Part shown: piece by piece, positions 19,537 through 29,774 of the stretch
How the letters are laid out: every line of letters starts with the position of its first letter
Numbering within the stretch: position 1 is the first letter of the stretch
Assembly: GCA_017458335.1 (NCBI GenBank)
Contig: JAFTFT010000005.1
Coordinates: 248,001-312,000, forward strand
DNA length: 64,000 bases
Source of the DNA: Oscillospiraceae bacterium
GTDB taxonomy: Bacteria > Bacillota > Clostridia > Oscillospirales > Oscillospiraceae
Direction: 5' to 3'
Notes under the pieces: model-generated
The model's input: only the letters and a program-made list of their open reading frames with translations
Told to the model about the DNA's origin: nothing
Database searches by the model: none
Program-made: the position numbers and the translations under genes

Positions 19537-19572
19537 TCGATACGATCTACAGAATTTAGGAGGAAAACTATT

Positions 19573-19803
19573 ATGGCATCTTCTGGACTCATTGCACTTG
19601 CCGCAGCGATTGCGATCGCCGTCAGCACCATCGGCCCCGGCATCGGACAGGGCCTCGCCGCTTCCAAGGCCATGGAAGCCATCGCACGCCAGCCTGAATC
19701 CGCCGGAACCATCCGTTCCACACTGATCCTCTCCATGGGCATTATGGAATCGCTGACCATCTACGGTCTGCTGATCGCGTTCATGCTGCTGAATAATATG
19801 TAA
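19573..19803 (+). CDS. atpE: ATP synthase Fo subunit c
   Basis: 76 residues, two helices joined by the polar loop ARQPE. The ion-binding carboxylate is Glu59 in IMESLTIY. Compared with the Na+-translocating c subunit of Ilyobacter tartaricus, Gln26 (IGQG), Glu59, Ser60 and Tyr64 line up with Gln32, Glu65, Ser66 and Tyr70, with the same 33-residue gap between Gln and Glu; the Thr67 position is Leu. This suggests Na+ rather than H+ coupling, though a protein test is needed to decide. AGGAGG precedes the start. Confidence 0.95.
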   Translation: MASSGLIALAAAIAIAVSTIGPGIGQGLAASKAMEAIARQPESAGTIRSTLILSMGIMESLTIYGLLIAFMLLNNM

Positions 19804-19829
19804 GTTTACCGACAGAAAGGAAACAGTCC

Positions 19830-20252
19830 ATGAGTATCAATCCATCAGAACTGATATGGACCGTCATCAACTTCTTTCTGTTGCTGTTTTTGCTGAAGCA
19901 TTTTCTGTACACCCCGGTGCTGCGCTTCATGGAGGACCGTCAGGCCCGCATGGATGCCAAGCTCAATGAGGAAAAGCAGGCGCAGGCCAAGGTCGAGGAA
20001 AATGACGCACGGCTTCTGAGCGAAAAGGCGAAGAGCCGTGAGGAAGCAAAACGCATTCTGGCCCAGTCCGGTGACGAGCTGGAGAAGCGCCATGCCGAGG
20101 CCATGAGCCAGGCCCGCGCCGCCTCCAGCCAGGTGCTGAAAGACGGCGAGGCTGCCCTGAGCGAGCAGCGTGAGAAAACCGCCGAGGCACTGCGCACGGC
20201 CACACCGGAGCTGGCAGAGCTGCTGGCAAAGCGGCTGCTCAACGAGGAGTAA
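19830..20252 (+). CDS. atpF: ATP synthase Fo subunit b (short)
   Basis: 140 residues, some 20 shorter than usual. One N-terminal membrane helix (IWTVINFFLLLFLLKHFLYTPV, residues about 8-29) is followed by a charged, Ala-rich coiled coil to the end. It forms the peripheral stalk. The next gene begins with a second b-like stalk, so the stalk is probably a heterodimer of this protein and the N-terminal arm of the fusion protein. Confidence 0.9.
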   Translation: MSINPSELIWTVINFFLLLFLLKHFLYTPVLRFMEDRQARMDAKLNEEKQAQAKVEENDARLLSEKAKSREEAKRILAQSGDELEKRHAEAMSQARAASSQVLKDGEAALSEQREKTAEALRTATPELAELLAKRLLNEE

Positions 20253-20294
20253 GCAGAATGCGAAATTACAGCAGAGAGGAGGGATGACCGGAAT

Positions 20295-22568
20295 ATGGGA
20301 ACATTTCACTATACCTTATTATATGGCCTGATTAACTTCGCCATCCTGGCAGTCGCCCTGTATTTTGTCGGCAAGAAGATCATTCCGAAAATGTTCGGCG
20401 GACGCCGTACCGGAATCGTCGACCAGATCAAGGCGGCTGATGACGCGGAGGAAAAGGCGAAAGAACTGCTCGCCGGGATTGAAACTGCCAATCAGAAGGG
20501 CGAGGAGGAATGCGCCGGCATCCTGAGTGCGGCGCGCGAATCCGCGGCTGCAGAAAAAGAACGTGCGGAAGCCATGAGCCGCAAGACTCTGGATGAGCTG
20601 AACGCAGACAACGAAAAGTCCCTGCAGTATCAGACAAAGTCCGCGCGTACCGCCCTGACCCGCGACACCATGGAAGAGGTGATCACGCAGGCGGCGGTTC
20701 TGCTGGCGGATGAAAAGTATGCCGATGCCCGGGCCAGGATGACGGAACGCCTGATCGACCGGGCGGAGAAAAAGCTCCGGATCACCCGCGGCGATTTGAT
20801 GGCCTTTCAGGAGAAGGGCTTCATCCCGGTGGAGATGCACGGCGTGACAGAGACGCCGGAGAAGGACATCGTCAGAGTCAAGGCGGCGATCCTGAATGCC
20901 CTGCGTGAGGCGGGGGAGACGGCGACGGAAGACCAGATCCGGATTACGACCGGTGCGGATGAGAGCCTGATCGGCGGCGCCTACCTGAAAGTCGGCGACA
21001 CCGTCTATGACAGCACCCTCAAGGGCATGCTGCAGCGTGTAAGGGATTCGGTCAGTGTCCTGGAACACGACGACGAAGCGCTTATTGACGCGCTGAAGGA
21101 AGAGCTGGCCAAGGCAGACAATGAGACGGCGGTCTACCAGAAGGGAACCGTCATCAGCGTCTCCGACGGCATCTGCCGCATCGCCGGCGTGTCGGATGCC
21201 ATGGCGGGCGAGCTGATTGAATTCAACCGGGATCTGCGCGGCATGGTGATGGACCTGGAGAAGGACAACATCGGCGTCGTGCTGCTGGGCGACTATTCCG
21301 GCCTGCAGGAGGGCGATGAGGTCCGCCGCAGCGGACGCATCATCGAAGTCCCGGTGGGCGAGGAGATGATCGGCCGCGTGGTCGACTCCCTCGGCAATCC
21401 CATCGACGGCGGCGGTGAAATCCACACCACCGAGACCCGGCCGATTGAGAGCCCGGCCCCCGGCGTGATTTCGCGCCGTCCGGTGTCGGTTCCGATGCAG
21501 ACCGGTATCAAGGCCATCGACGCCCTGGTTCCCATCGGACGCGGCCAGCGTGAGCTGATCATCGGCGACCGGCAGACCGGCAAGACGGCGATCGCCATCG
21601 ACACCATCATCAACCAGAAGGGCAAGGACATGATCTGCATCTATGTCGCCATCGGCCAGAAGGAGTCGACAGTGGCAGGCTGTGTGCAGAAGCTGCGCGA
21701 GCACGACGCAATGGACTATACCATCGTGGTCTGCGCCAGCGCGTCCGAGTCCGCTCCGATGCTCTACATCGCGCCTTATGCGGGCGCGGCCATGGGCGAA
21801 TATTTCATGCACAAGGGCAAGGATGTCCTCATCATCTATGACGATCTCTCCAAGCAGGCGGTTGCCTACCGTGAGATCTCCCTGCTGCTGCACCGTCCGC
21901 CCGGACGTGAGGCCTATCCCGGCGACGTCTTCTATCTGCACTCCAGACTGCTGGAGCGTGCGGCAAGACTCAGCGAGGAAGCCGGCGGCGGCAGCATGAC
22001 CGCCCTGCCCATCATCGAGACGCAGGCGGGCGATATCTCTGCCTATATCCCGACGAACGTTATCTCCATCACCGATGGACAGATCTTCCTGGAGACGGAT
22101 CTCTTTAACTCCGGCGTCCGTCCGGCCGTCAACGTCGGTCTCTCGGTCTCCCGTGTCGGCGGCTCAGCCCAGCTGGGCGCCATGAAGCAGGTGGCCGGAC
22201 GTCTGAGAATGGATCTGGCCCAGTACAGAGAGCTGGCTGCGTTTGCGCAGTTCGGTTCCGACCTGGACAAGGCGACCCGTTCCACCCTGCACCGCGGCGA
22301 CCGCATGACGGAGCTTCTCAAGCAGGGCCAGTATGCCCCGATGGAGGCTTCGGATCAGGTCATCTCCATCTATGCGGTGAGCGAAGGCTATGCCGACGGC
22401 GTTGAGCTGAAAGACATTGCCCGGTACGAAAAGGGCCTGCTGCCCTATGTGAACAGCCGCTATCCGGATCTGAAGAAGCACATCATGAGCGGCAAGAAGC
22501 TGGGAGAGGATCAGCTCAAAAAACTGAAGAAGCTCATAACGGAGTACACCGAGAGCTTTGAAGCGTAA
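20295..22568 (+). CDS. atpA: ATP synthase fusion: b'-like stalk + delta C-terminal domain + complete alpha subunit
   Basis: 757 codons without interruption; normal alpha is about 500. Residues 5-26 are a membrane helix ([19 protein letters not shown]), and 30-163 a charged stalk like subunit b. Residues about 176-252 match the C-terminal half of delta, including [27 protein letters not shown]. From about 260 a short helix leads into alpha ([15 protein letters not shown] near 284), with the P-loop GDRQTGKT at 424-431 and arginine finger Arg620 in [10 protein letters not shown]. The N-terminal helical domain of delta is missing, and no separate atpH exists in the operon. The only in-frame ATG near the junction (codon 245, 21027) lacks a well-placed Shine-Dalgarno. 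Mycobacteria have a b-delta fusion; fusion on to alpha as well is not one I know. Confidence 0.93.
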   Translation: MGTFHYTLLYGLINFAILAVALYFVGKKIIPKMFGGRRTGIVDQIKAADDAEEKAKELLAGIETANQKGEEECAGILSAARESAAAEKERAEAMSRKTLDELNADNEKSLQYQTKSARTALTRDTMEEVITQAAVLLADEKYADARARMTERLIDRAEKKLRITRGDLMAFQEKGFIPVEMHGVTETPEKDIVRVKAAILNALREAGETATEDQIRITTGADESLIGGAYLKVGDTVYDSTLKGMLQRVRDSVSVLEHDDEALIDALKEELAKADNETAVYQKGTVISVSDGICRIAGVSDAMAGELIEFNRDLRGMVMDLEKDNIGVVLLGDYSGLQEGDEVRRSGRIIEVPVGEEMIGRVVDSLGNPIDGGGEIHTTETRPIESPAPGVISRRPVSVPMQTGIKAIDALVPIGRGQRELIIGDRQTGKTAIAIDTIINQKGKDMICIYVAIGQKESTVAGCVQKLREHDAMDYTIVVCASASESAPMLYIAPYAGAAMGEYFMHKGKDVLIIYDDLSKQAVAYREISLLLHRPPGREAYPGDVFYLHSRLLERAARLSEEAGGGSMTALPIIETQAGDISAYIPTNVISITDGQIFLETDLFNSGVRPAVNVGLSVSRVGGSAQLGAMKQVAGRLRMDLAQYRELAAFAQFGSDLDKATRSTLHRGDRMTELLKQGQYAPMEASDQVISIYAVSEGYADGVELKDIARYEKGLLPYVNSRYPDLKKHIMSGKKLGEDQLKKLKKLITEYTESFEA

Positions 22569-22580
22569 GGAGGCTGAAGC

Positions 22581-23450
22581 ATGGCAAACCTGAGAGCCAT
22601 CCGTACGCGCATCAAGAGCGTTGAGAACACCCGCCAGATCACCAAGTCCATGAAGATGGTCGCGGCGGCCAAACTGCGCAAGACCCAGTCCGCGTTTGCC
22701 AGCCTGCGCGCCTATGCCGGGGAGAGCGGCAAGCTGCTGGCAGAGGCGTCGGCCGGACAGACGGGAATTGAGAATCCCTATCTGACGCCGCACGCGGAAT
22801 GCCGGAGAATCTGTTACGTGCTGATCGTCGGCAACCGCGGCCTCTGCGGCACCTACAACCAGAGCCTTCTGCGCTACTGCGAAAACCTCATCAAGGACAG
22901 TGACAAAGAAAACTACGTCATCGTCTGCGGACGCTGGGGCAAGGATCTGATAGCCGCGGCCGGACTGGAAGTCCGGGAGAACTATGAGATCGGCGATACC
23001 CCGACCCATGAGGAAGCGCTGACCCTGGCCGAAAGGCTCAAGGAACTCTACCGGGAAGGGAGCGTCGACGAGATCCGTCTGGTGTATCAGCATTACCGTT
23101 CCGTTCTGTCGCAGGTGCCGGAACAGGCACAGCTGCTTCCTCTGCAGAAACAGGAGGAGACGGGCAGTGCGGACAGAAGCACGATCTTTGAACCGGACCG
23201 TGATAGCCTGCTTAACACGCTGCTGGACATGTACATCGGCAATACCGTCCATGCCGTTCTGCTGGAGGCCCGGACCGGCGAGCATTCCGCCCGCATGACC
23301 GCGATGACCGCGGCGGCGGACAACACGGAAGAGCTCATCAACGATCTGACCCTGGAACTCAACCACGCACGCCAGGCAGCCATTACCACCGAAATCTCCG
23401 AAATCGCAGGCGGTGCGGAAGCACTTCGGAACAACACTGCCGGAGGATAA
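22581..23450 (+). CDS. atpG: ATP synthase F1 subunit gamma
   Basis: 289 residues, normal length. N-terminal helix LRAIRTRIKSVENTRQITKSMKMVAAAKL and C-terminal helix MTAMTAAADNTEELINDLTLELNHARQAAIT form the rotating central coiled coil. VLIVGNRGLCGTYNQSLL is the conserved Rossmann-like core. It begins 12 bases after alpha with GGAGG. It transmits rotation from the c-ring to the catalytic head. Confidence 0.96.
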   Translation: MANLRAIRTRIKSVENTRQITKSMKMVAAAKLRKTQSAFASLRAYAGESGKLLAEASAGQTGIENPYLTPHAECRRICYVLIVGNRGLCGTYNQSLLRYCENLIKDSDKENYVIVCGRWGKDLIAAAGLEVRENYEIGDTPTHEEALTLAERLKELYREGSVDEIRLVYQHYRSVLSQVPEQAQLLPLQKQEETGSADRSTIFEPDRDSLLNTLLDMYIGNTVHAVLLEARTGEHSARMTAMTAAADNTEELINDLTLELNHARQAAITTEISEIAGGAEALRNNTAGG

Positions 23451-24839
<1,389 letters not shown>

Positions 24840-24854
24840 GCGGAGGAAGAGGCA

Positions 24855-25115
24855 ATGGCAAAGTCTTTTCATCTGCGGATCATGACCGCGGAGGGCACGC
24901 TGCTGGAAGGGGAGGCGGACTACTGCCACATCCCGACGACGGCGGGCTCTGTCGGCGTTCTGGCCGACCACGCCCCGATGCTCTGCGCGATGCCGGAGGG
25001 CGAGACGCTCTGCCGGATGGAGGACGGAACGGAGAAGACCGTCCGGCACTCCTCCGGCGTGGCCGATGTCCGCGACAACCGGGTCACCATTCTGGCCGAC
25101 CGCGCGGAACTGTAA
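24855..25115 (+). CDS. atpC: ATP synthase F1 subunit epsilon, beta-sandwich only
   Basis: 86 residues against the usual 130-140. The beta-sandwich is complete (FHLRIMTAEGTLLEG, ADYCHIPTTAGSVGVLADHAPM, SSGVADVRDNRVTILADRAEL), then the protein stops before the two C-terminal helices. Those helices inhibit ATP hydrolysis and bind ATP in other bacteria, so that control should be absent. Short epsilons are known, for example in Chlorobium. A strong terminator follows at once, so this is a natural end and not a frameshift at the window level. Confidence 0.9.
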   Translation: MAKSFHLRIMTAEGTLLEGEADYCHIPTTAGSVGVLADHAPMLCAMPEGETLCRMEDGTEKTVRHSSGVADVRDNRVTILADRAEL

Positions 25116-25127
25116 ACAGAACAATCC

Positions 25128-25159
25128 AAAAAAACGCAGCTCACAGAGCTGCGTTTTTT
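25128..25159 (+). terminator. Terminator of the ATP synthase operon
   Basis: AAAAAACGCAGCT / AGCTGCGTTTTTT with a short loop; T-runs on both strands make it bidirectional, also serving the convergent lacI-type gene. Confidence 0.92.
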
Positions 25160-25200
25160 GTTGGGCTTCATTTTTCGCGGGAGAATCCTTGAAGAGACCG

Positions 25201-26250
25201 TTACCGGCCGCGGAAGTCGCTGTGAAACGGGTCATAGACGCTGCTGTCGCCGACAGCGGCGGGACCGTCCTTTGTCGTGCCGCCCGGAACATAGGTCACC
25301 GGAAGACGGAAGATGCTCTCATGGGTGGAGGATTCAGAAGAGAGGAGAAGATCCACCGCGGTCTCCGCCATCCGGCGAAGAGGCTGGACAATGGTGGAGC
25401 AGACATAAAAACCCGTCGCAAAATTGATAATCCCGTCATAGCCGATGATCTGGACATCGTCTGGGACCCGGACACCGTTCCTTTCCAGATAATTGATGAC
25501 GCGTCTGGCAAGACCGTCGGTGTTACAGAAGATGCCGTCAAAATCGAAACGGCTGTCATGAAGATGTTCCATCAGGAAGCGGTAGATCGGAGCTTCGGTC
25601 TCTTCATCATTGACGTAGAGAAGCTCATATTCCGTCCCGGTGCGGCGGCAGGCCTCTTCAAAGCCGGGGCCGCGCCGGTCCGCTTCGCTCTGAATCTCGG
25701 GGCCGATGCGCAGGAAGAGAAGTCTGCGGCAGCCGAGCTCCAGCAGCTTTTCTGCCGCCATCTGTCCGCCGCGGAAGTTATCGGAGGACACGCAGGGAAT
25801 ATCCGGGTGAAACTGCCGATCGATGGTGACAACCGGAACGTCAGCTTCGACAACAAGATCCGGACGGTAGGTCAGGGCAATGATACCGTCGACCTTGTTC
25901 TGCTCAATCAGACGAAAACACTTTAGCTCAGCGTCCGGATCAAAGTTCGTGATCATGACGTTGGTGAGATAACCGCGGCGCATCAGCGAAGCGGTCAGCT
26001 CATCGATCAGCGACGCAAAGAAGGGATGCCGAAGAGACGGCATCAGCAGCCCGACACAGAAGGTCTTGTTTGTTTTCAGGCCGCGGGCATAGTTGTTCAC
26101 GCGGTAATTGAGCTTTTCCGCGGCGGCTTCCACGCGCTCGCGGTATTCTTCACCGACCGGGAAACCGTTGAACACCCGGGAGACGGTGCCGAGCGCCACG
26201 CCCGCTTCCCGGGCGACATCTTTCATAGTTGGCTGTAAACTGCGACTCAT
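25201..26250 (-). CDS. LacI-family regulator of the sucrose/alpha-glucoside locus
   Basis: 349 residues. The N-terminal helix-turn-helix reads MKDVAREAGVALGTVSRVFNG, followed by the hinge RVNNYARGLKT, and a periplasmic-binding-protein-like ligand domain (residues about 60-335). It is transcribed divergently from the ABC importer. Two near-palindromic sites with a central ACGTTT lie in the shared promoter region and another at the GH32 promoter, so it likely represses import and hydrolysis until sugar binds. It may respond to sucrose or a fructoside; the effector is not evident from the sequence. Confidence 0.92.
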   Translation of the reverse strand: MSRSLQPTMKDVAREAGVALGTVSRVFNGFPVGEEYRERVEAAAEKLNYRVNNYARGLKTNKTFCVGLLMPSLRHPFFASLIDELTASLMRRGYLTNVMITNFDPDAELKCFRLIEQNKVDGIIALTYRPDLVVEADVPVVTIDRQFHPDIPCVSSDNFRGGQMAAEKLLELGCRRLLFLRIGPEIQSEADRRGPGFEEACRRTGTEYELLYVNDEETEAPIYRFLMEHLHDSRFDFDGIFCNTDGLARRVINYLERNGVRVPDDVQIIGYDGIINFATGFYVCSTIVQPLRRMAETAVDLLLSSESSTHESIFRLPVTYVPGGTTKDGPAAVGDSSVYDPFHSDFRGR

Positions 26251-26295
26251 CGAAGCGGATTCCTCTCATCTTTCTGTCTGAGACAGTATATAGAT

Positions 26296-26301
26296 ATTAT
26301 A
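26296..26301 (-). promoter_or_regulatory. -10 box of the LacI regulator gene
   Basis: TATAAT on the minus strand, 46 bases before the start codon; no good -35 box was seen. Confidence 0.4.
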
Positions 26302-26404
26302 ACAAGCAAACAGAGAGAAGAAAAGACCGATTTGTGAGATGAGCTTTCGTCATTTTGCAACAAAAATGTGAAGGATATTTATGCAAGTTGCGAGAATTTC
26401 CGAG

Positions 26405-26418
26405 CGATAACGTTTTCG
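26405..26418 (+). promoter_or_regulatory. LacI-type operator O1, upstream of the ABC importer
   Basis: CGATAACGTTTTCG, palindromic around the central CG with a single mismatch. It lies just upstream of the -35 box at 26432. Confidence 0.6.
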
Positions 26419-26431
26419 GAAAAGGGAGGAA

Positions 26432-26460
26432 TTGACACGGATAATCCCGTATGTTAATAT
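26432..26460 (+). promoter_or_regulatory. Promoter of the ABC importer operon
   Basis: Consensus TTGACA (26432-26437), 17-base spacer, TAATAT (26455-26460). Flanked by operators O1 and O2, a standard arrangement for LacI-type looping or blocking. Confidence 0.85.
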
Positions 26461-26474
26461 ATTGTTCACAGCGA

Positions 26475-26486
26475 TGTAACGTTTCA
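26475..26486 (+). promoter_or_regulatory. LacI-type operator O2, downstream of the promoter
   Basis: TGTAACGTTTCA differs at one base from the perfect palindrome TGAAACGTTTCA, the form known for ScrR-like sucrose repressors. Confidence 0.65.
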
Positions 26487-26565
26487 TGATACGCTTTTCC
26501 GAACGGAATCGGGTGCGCCATGGCCGTTATGAAAAAGTAAAATGAAATCAGAAAGGAAGCAGAAC

Positions 26566-27813
26566 ATGAAAAAAACAATTGCGTTGCTCCTCGCGCTGGT
26601 CATGGTTTTCGCCTTGGTCGGTACCTCCGCTTTTGCGGCCCCGGTTGAAGTGACCATCTTCAACTCCAAGATGGAGATCCAGAGCCAGCTGGAAGAACTG
26701 GCGAACGAGTGGAATGCAGACCATGATGATGTCAACATCACGGTCTACTATTCCTCCGACACCGTCGCGGCGCACATGGCCTCCCGCTATGCCGCCAAGA
26801 ATCCGTACGTCATCTCCATGGTCGACGCGAAGGACATCTACTCCCTCGGACCCGAGCATGCCCTTGACATGAGCGATCAGGACTGGGTCAAGGACACCAC
26901 CCAGGCCATCACGGTTGACGGCAAGGTCCTCGGCTTCCCGGTCTGCGTCGAAGCCCGCGGCATCCTCTACAACGCCAGCGCCATCGAGGCTGCCACAGGT
27001 GAAGCCTTCGATCCCGCCGCCATCAAGACGACCGAAGATTTCCAGGCCCTGATCGATGCTCTGATTGCCGGCGGCATGGCGACGCCCTGCGGCCTGCAGA
27101 AAGAGGACTGGTCTCTTGCCGCGCATTTCTTTGCCTCTGTCTATGAGATGCACGATGATCCCGATGCCTTCATCGCCGGCATCAAGGACGGTTCCGTGAA
27201 CCTGGCGGACGATGCTGTTTTCAATGCCCTGATGGACACCTTTGATGTCATGAAGGCCAACAACTGGATGAAGGACGCCCCGCTCTCCGCTGTCCGTGAG
27301 GACACCGAGATGTACCTCGCCCTCGGCGAGATCGCGTTCAAGTACGGCGGCAACTGGGACTGGTCCGACATCAAGGAGTTTGAACCCGATGAGAACCTCG
27401 GCATGATGCCGGTTCCCAGCGCCCTGGAAGGCTACAACGACAAACTCGTCGGCGGCGGCTCCAAGTACTTCTTCATCGACAACTCCGTCTCCGCTGAGCA
27501 GCAGGAAGCTGCCAAGCAGTTCCTCAACTGGCTGGTCTATGACGAAGCCGGACAGGACTTCCTGGTCAATACCTGCGCGCTTGTTCCCGCCTTCTCCAAC
27601 ATCACCCTGCCGGTTTCCGATCCTCTCGGCGCCTCCGTCAAGAGCTATGCGGATACCGGAGCCATGGTCGGCAACTACAACTACCTGCCGGATGACCACT
27701 ATGCCAAGGTCGGTATCTCCTTCCAGAAGTATCTGGGCGATCAGATTGACCGCGCGGGCTTTGCCGATGAAGTGACCGCATACTGGGCCACGGCCGAGGT
27801 CGGCGCCCACTGA
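26566..27813 (+). CDS. Carbohydrate ABC transporter solute-binding protein
   Basis: 415 residues from ATG 26566 (AAAGGAAG upstream). The N-terminal signal peptide ends at a type I site (TSAFA before APVEV) with no lipobox cysteine, unusual for a monoderm. The rest is a family 1 extracellular solute-binding fold (VTIFNSKMEIQSQLEELANEWN, AVREDTEMYLALGEIAFKYGGNWDW, FLNWLVYDEAGQDFLVNT). It binds an oligosaccharide and hands it to the two permeases downstream. A strong hairpin after the stop probably keeps its mRNA more abundant than that of the permeases. Confidence 0.92.
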   Translation: MKKTIALLLALVMVFALVGTSAFAAPVEVTIFNSKMEIQSQLEELANEWNADHDDVNITVYYSSDTVAAHMASRYAAKNPYVISMVDAKDIYSLGPEHALDMSDQDWVKDTTQAITVDGKVLGFPVCVEARGILYNASAIEAATGEAFDPAAIKTTEDFQALIDALIAGGMATPCGLQKEDWSLAAHFFASVYEMHDDPDAFIAGIKDGSVNLADDAVFNALMDTFDVMKANNWMKDAPLSAVREDTEMYLALGEIAFKYGGNWDWSDIKEFEPDENLGMMPVPSALEGYNDKLVGGGSKYFFIDNSVSAEQQEAAKQFLNWLVYDEAGQDFLVNTCALVPAFSNITLPVSDPLGASVKSYADTGAMVGNYNYLPDDHYAKVGISFQKYLGDQIDRAGFADEVTAYWATAEVGAH

Positions 27814-27828
27814 TCCACAGCGATACGG

Positions 27829-27863
27829 AAACCCCGGGTATCAGAACCCCGATACCCGGGTTT
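27829..27863 (+). promoter_or_regulatory. Intercistronic hairpin after the solute-binding protein gene
   Basis: AAACCCCGGGTATC / GATACCCGGGTTT stem with an eight-base loop lying between binding-protein and permease genes; likely mRNA stabiliser or partial terminator. Confidence 0.65.
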
Positions 27864-27893
27864 CACTACAACTGCAGATAGGAAGGTATTCTG

Positions 27894-28769
27894 ATGAAAC
27901 AAAATACCCTGAGCTATAAAGTCAAGCAATATCTGATGTTCGGCGGGGTTGGCACGGCGCTGTTCCTCTGTGTGGTGATTGCTCCGTTCCTTTACGGCCT
28001 GTATCTCACCCTCACCAGCTGGGACGGCGTCAGCAAAGCAAAGCCCTTTGTCGGATTTCAGAACTTTGCGGCCGCCTTTCAGGACACCACCTACTGGCAG
28101 GCCATGGGCCGCACCCTTATTTATTCGGTGTTTGCCGTTATTCTCATTAACATTGTCGCCTTTGCGCTGGCCTATCTGGTCACCAGCGGCGTGAAGGGAC
28201 AGAATTTCTTCCGCGCCGGTTTCTTCGTGCCGAACCTGATCGGCGGTATCGTCCTCGGTTATGTGTGGCAGTTTGTTTTTAACCGTGCCTTTGTCGCCAT
28301 CGGCAAAGCGCTCGGCGGTTCCTCCGTCTCACTTCTGGCTACCCCAAACGGCGCCATGTTCGCATTGATTCTGGTCTCGGTCTGGCAGTATGCAGGCTAC
28401 ATGATGCTGATCTATGTGGCGGGCTTCATGAGCGTCTCCAAGGACGTACAGGAAGCCTCTCTGATCGACGGCTGCACCCCGGCCCAGGCCATGAAGAACG
28501 TCACGATCCCCCTGATGCGCTCCAGCTTCGTGCAGTGCATCTTCCTGAGCATTACCCGCTGCTTCGTCGTGTACGACGTGAACCTCTCCCTGACCAAGGG
28601 CGAGCCGTTCGGCTCCTCGGTCATGGCGGCCATGCACGTGTACAATCAGGCCTTTACGTACAGAAACTTCGGCCTCGGACAGGCTGAAGCCGTGATCCTG
28701 TTCCTGGTTTGCGCCATTGTCGGCGTGACGCAGGTTCTGGTTGGTAAGAGAGGGGAGGTTGAAGCGTAA
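27894..28769 (+). CDS. Sugar ABC transporter permease (MalF-type)
   Basis: 291 residues, six membrane helices. The inner-membrane ATPase-coupling loop is EASLIDGCTPAQAMKNVTIPLM. N-terminal helix at about residues 18-40. The TAA stop overlaps the next gene's ATG by one base. It forms half of the membrane channel. No ATPase gene is in the operon, so a shared MsmK-like ATPase from elsewhere is expected. Confidence 0.93.
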   Translation: MKQNTLSYKVKQYLMFGGVGTALFLCVVIAPFLYGLYLTLTSWDGVSKAKPFVGFQNFAAAFQDTTYWQAMGRTLIYSVFAVILINIVAFALAYLVTSGVKGQNFFRAGFFVPNLIGGIVLGYVWQFVFNRAFVAIGKALGGSSVSLLATPNGAMFALILVSVWQYAGYMMLIYVAGFMSVSKDVQEASLIDGCTPAQAMKNVTIPLMRSSFVQCIFLSITRCFVVYDVNLSLTKGEPFGSSVMAAMHVYNQAFTYRNFGLGQAEAVILFLVCAIVGVTQVLVGKRGEVEA

Positions 28770-29635
28770 TGACAGAGAACGAAAGAGCTGCCCGCAACAA
28801 GAAGATCGCCCATGTCATCATGTGGATTGTCCTCCTGCTTCTGTTTATCTGCTTCATTTTCCCGTTTATCCTGGTGGTCATCAACGTTTTCAAGAGCAAG
28901 GTTGACATCGTCGCAAATCCGCTGTCCCTGATCGGAACAAGGAAAGGCTTTACGCTGGATAACTTCCCTGCGGCGATGGAGAAGATGCAGTTCTGGAAGG
29001 TCTTCGGAAACTCACTGATCATCACGGTAACCGCGACGATCCTGACGATTCTGGTGTCCTCCATGACCGCTTTCGTCATTGTCCGCAACGGCAGATGGAA
29101 GTTCTGCACCCTGATTTTCTCGCTGATGATCGCGTCGATGGTCATTCCGTTCCAGGTCCTGATGCTCCCGCTGGTGTCCATTTACGGCGGCATGCTGAAC
29201 GTGCTGAACCACCGGATCACCCTGATCCTGATGCATGTCGGCTTCTCGGTGTCGATGGCGGTCTTCATGTTCCACGGGGCGATCAAGACGAACATCCCGC
29301 TGGCCCTGGAAGAAGCCGCGACGATCGACGGGTGCAGCCGGTGGCAGACCTGGTGGAAGGTCGTCTTCCCCCTGCTCAAGCCCACCATCGCGACCGTCGG
29401 TATCATCAACGCGATGGCTTACTGGAACGACTACCTGCTGCCGAGCCTGGTGCTGACCGAGAAGCCCCTTTACACCATCCCCATTGCGACACAGGCCTTC
29501 TACGGAACCTATTCCACCGATATCGGCCTCGTTATGGCGGCGCTGCTGCTGGCGATGCTGCCGATCCTGATCCTGTATGTGTTCCTGCAGCGCTACATCG
29601 TCGAAGGCGTTGCCTCCGGCGCGGTAAAGGGCTGA
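28769..29635 (+). CDS. Sugar ABC transporter permease (MalG-type)
   Basis: 288 residues, six membrane helices; the coupling loop is EEAATIDGCSRWQTWWKVVFPLLKP. Overlaps the preceding permease stop by one base, which means translational coupling. The end YIVEGVASGAVKG is typical of the family. It completes the channel with the MalF-type partner. Confidence 0.94.
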   Translation: MTENERAARNKKIAHVIMWIVLLLLFICFIFPFILVVINVFKSKVDIVANPLSLIGTRKGFTLDNFPAAMEKMQFWKVFGNSLIITVTATILTILVSSMTAFVIVRNGRWKFCTLIFSLMIASMVIPFQVLMLPLVSIYGGMLNVLNHRITLILMHVGFSVSMAVFMFHGAIKTNIPLALEEAATIDGCSRWQTWWKVVFPLLKPTIATVGIINAMAYWNDYLLPSLVLTEKPLYTIPIATQAFYGTYSTDIGLVMAALLLAMLPILILYVFLQRYIVEGVASGAVKG

Positions 29636-29680
29636 TCCGAAAGACGGACCGCACAGATTCAGATTACTTTTCAAGCAAGC

Positions 29681-29710
29681 GATTTCCCCGCCCGGCCGGG
29701 CGGGGAAATC
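29681..29710 (+). terminator. Hairpin after the permease genes
   Basis: A perfect 30-base palindrome, GATTTCCCCGCCCGG and its complement, followed by TTCTGTG. It could terminate or attenuate before the YesL-like gene. Confidence 0.7.
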
Positions 29711-29774
29711 TTCTGTGACCCGGCAGAAGCCGGGCTGTGTACATCTACAGACCGGAAGGAAAGGACGGTATGCC

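Noticed and set aside
20295-22568. The alpha fusion as a sequencing artefact
   Set aside because: A false fusion would need a lost stop and start, but the linker continues in frame with normal codon use, the delta piece ends where alpha begins, and no spare atpH remnant exists. It was kept as a real feature.
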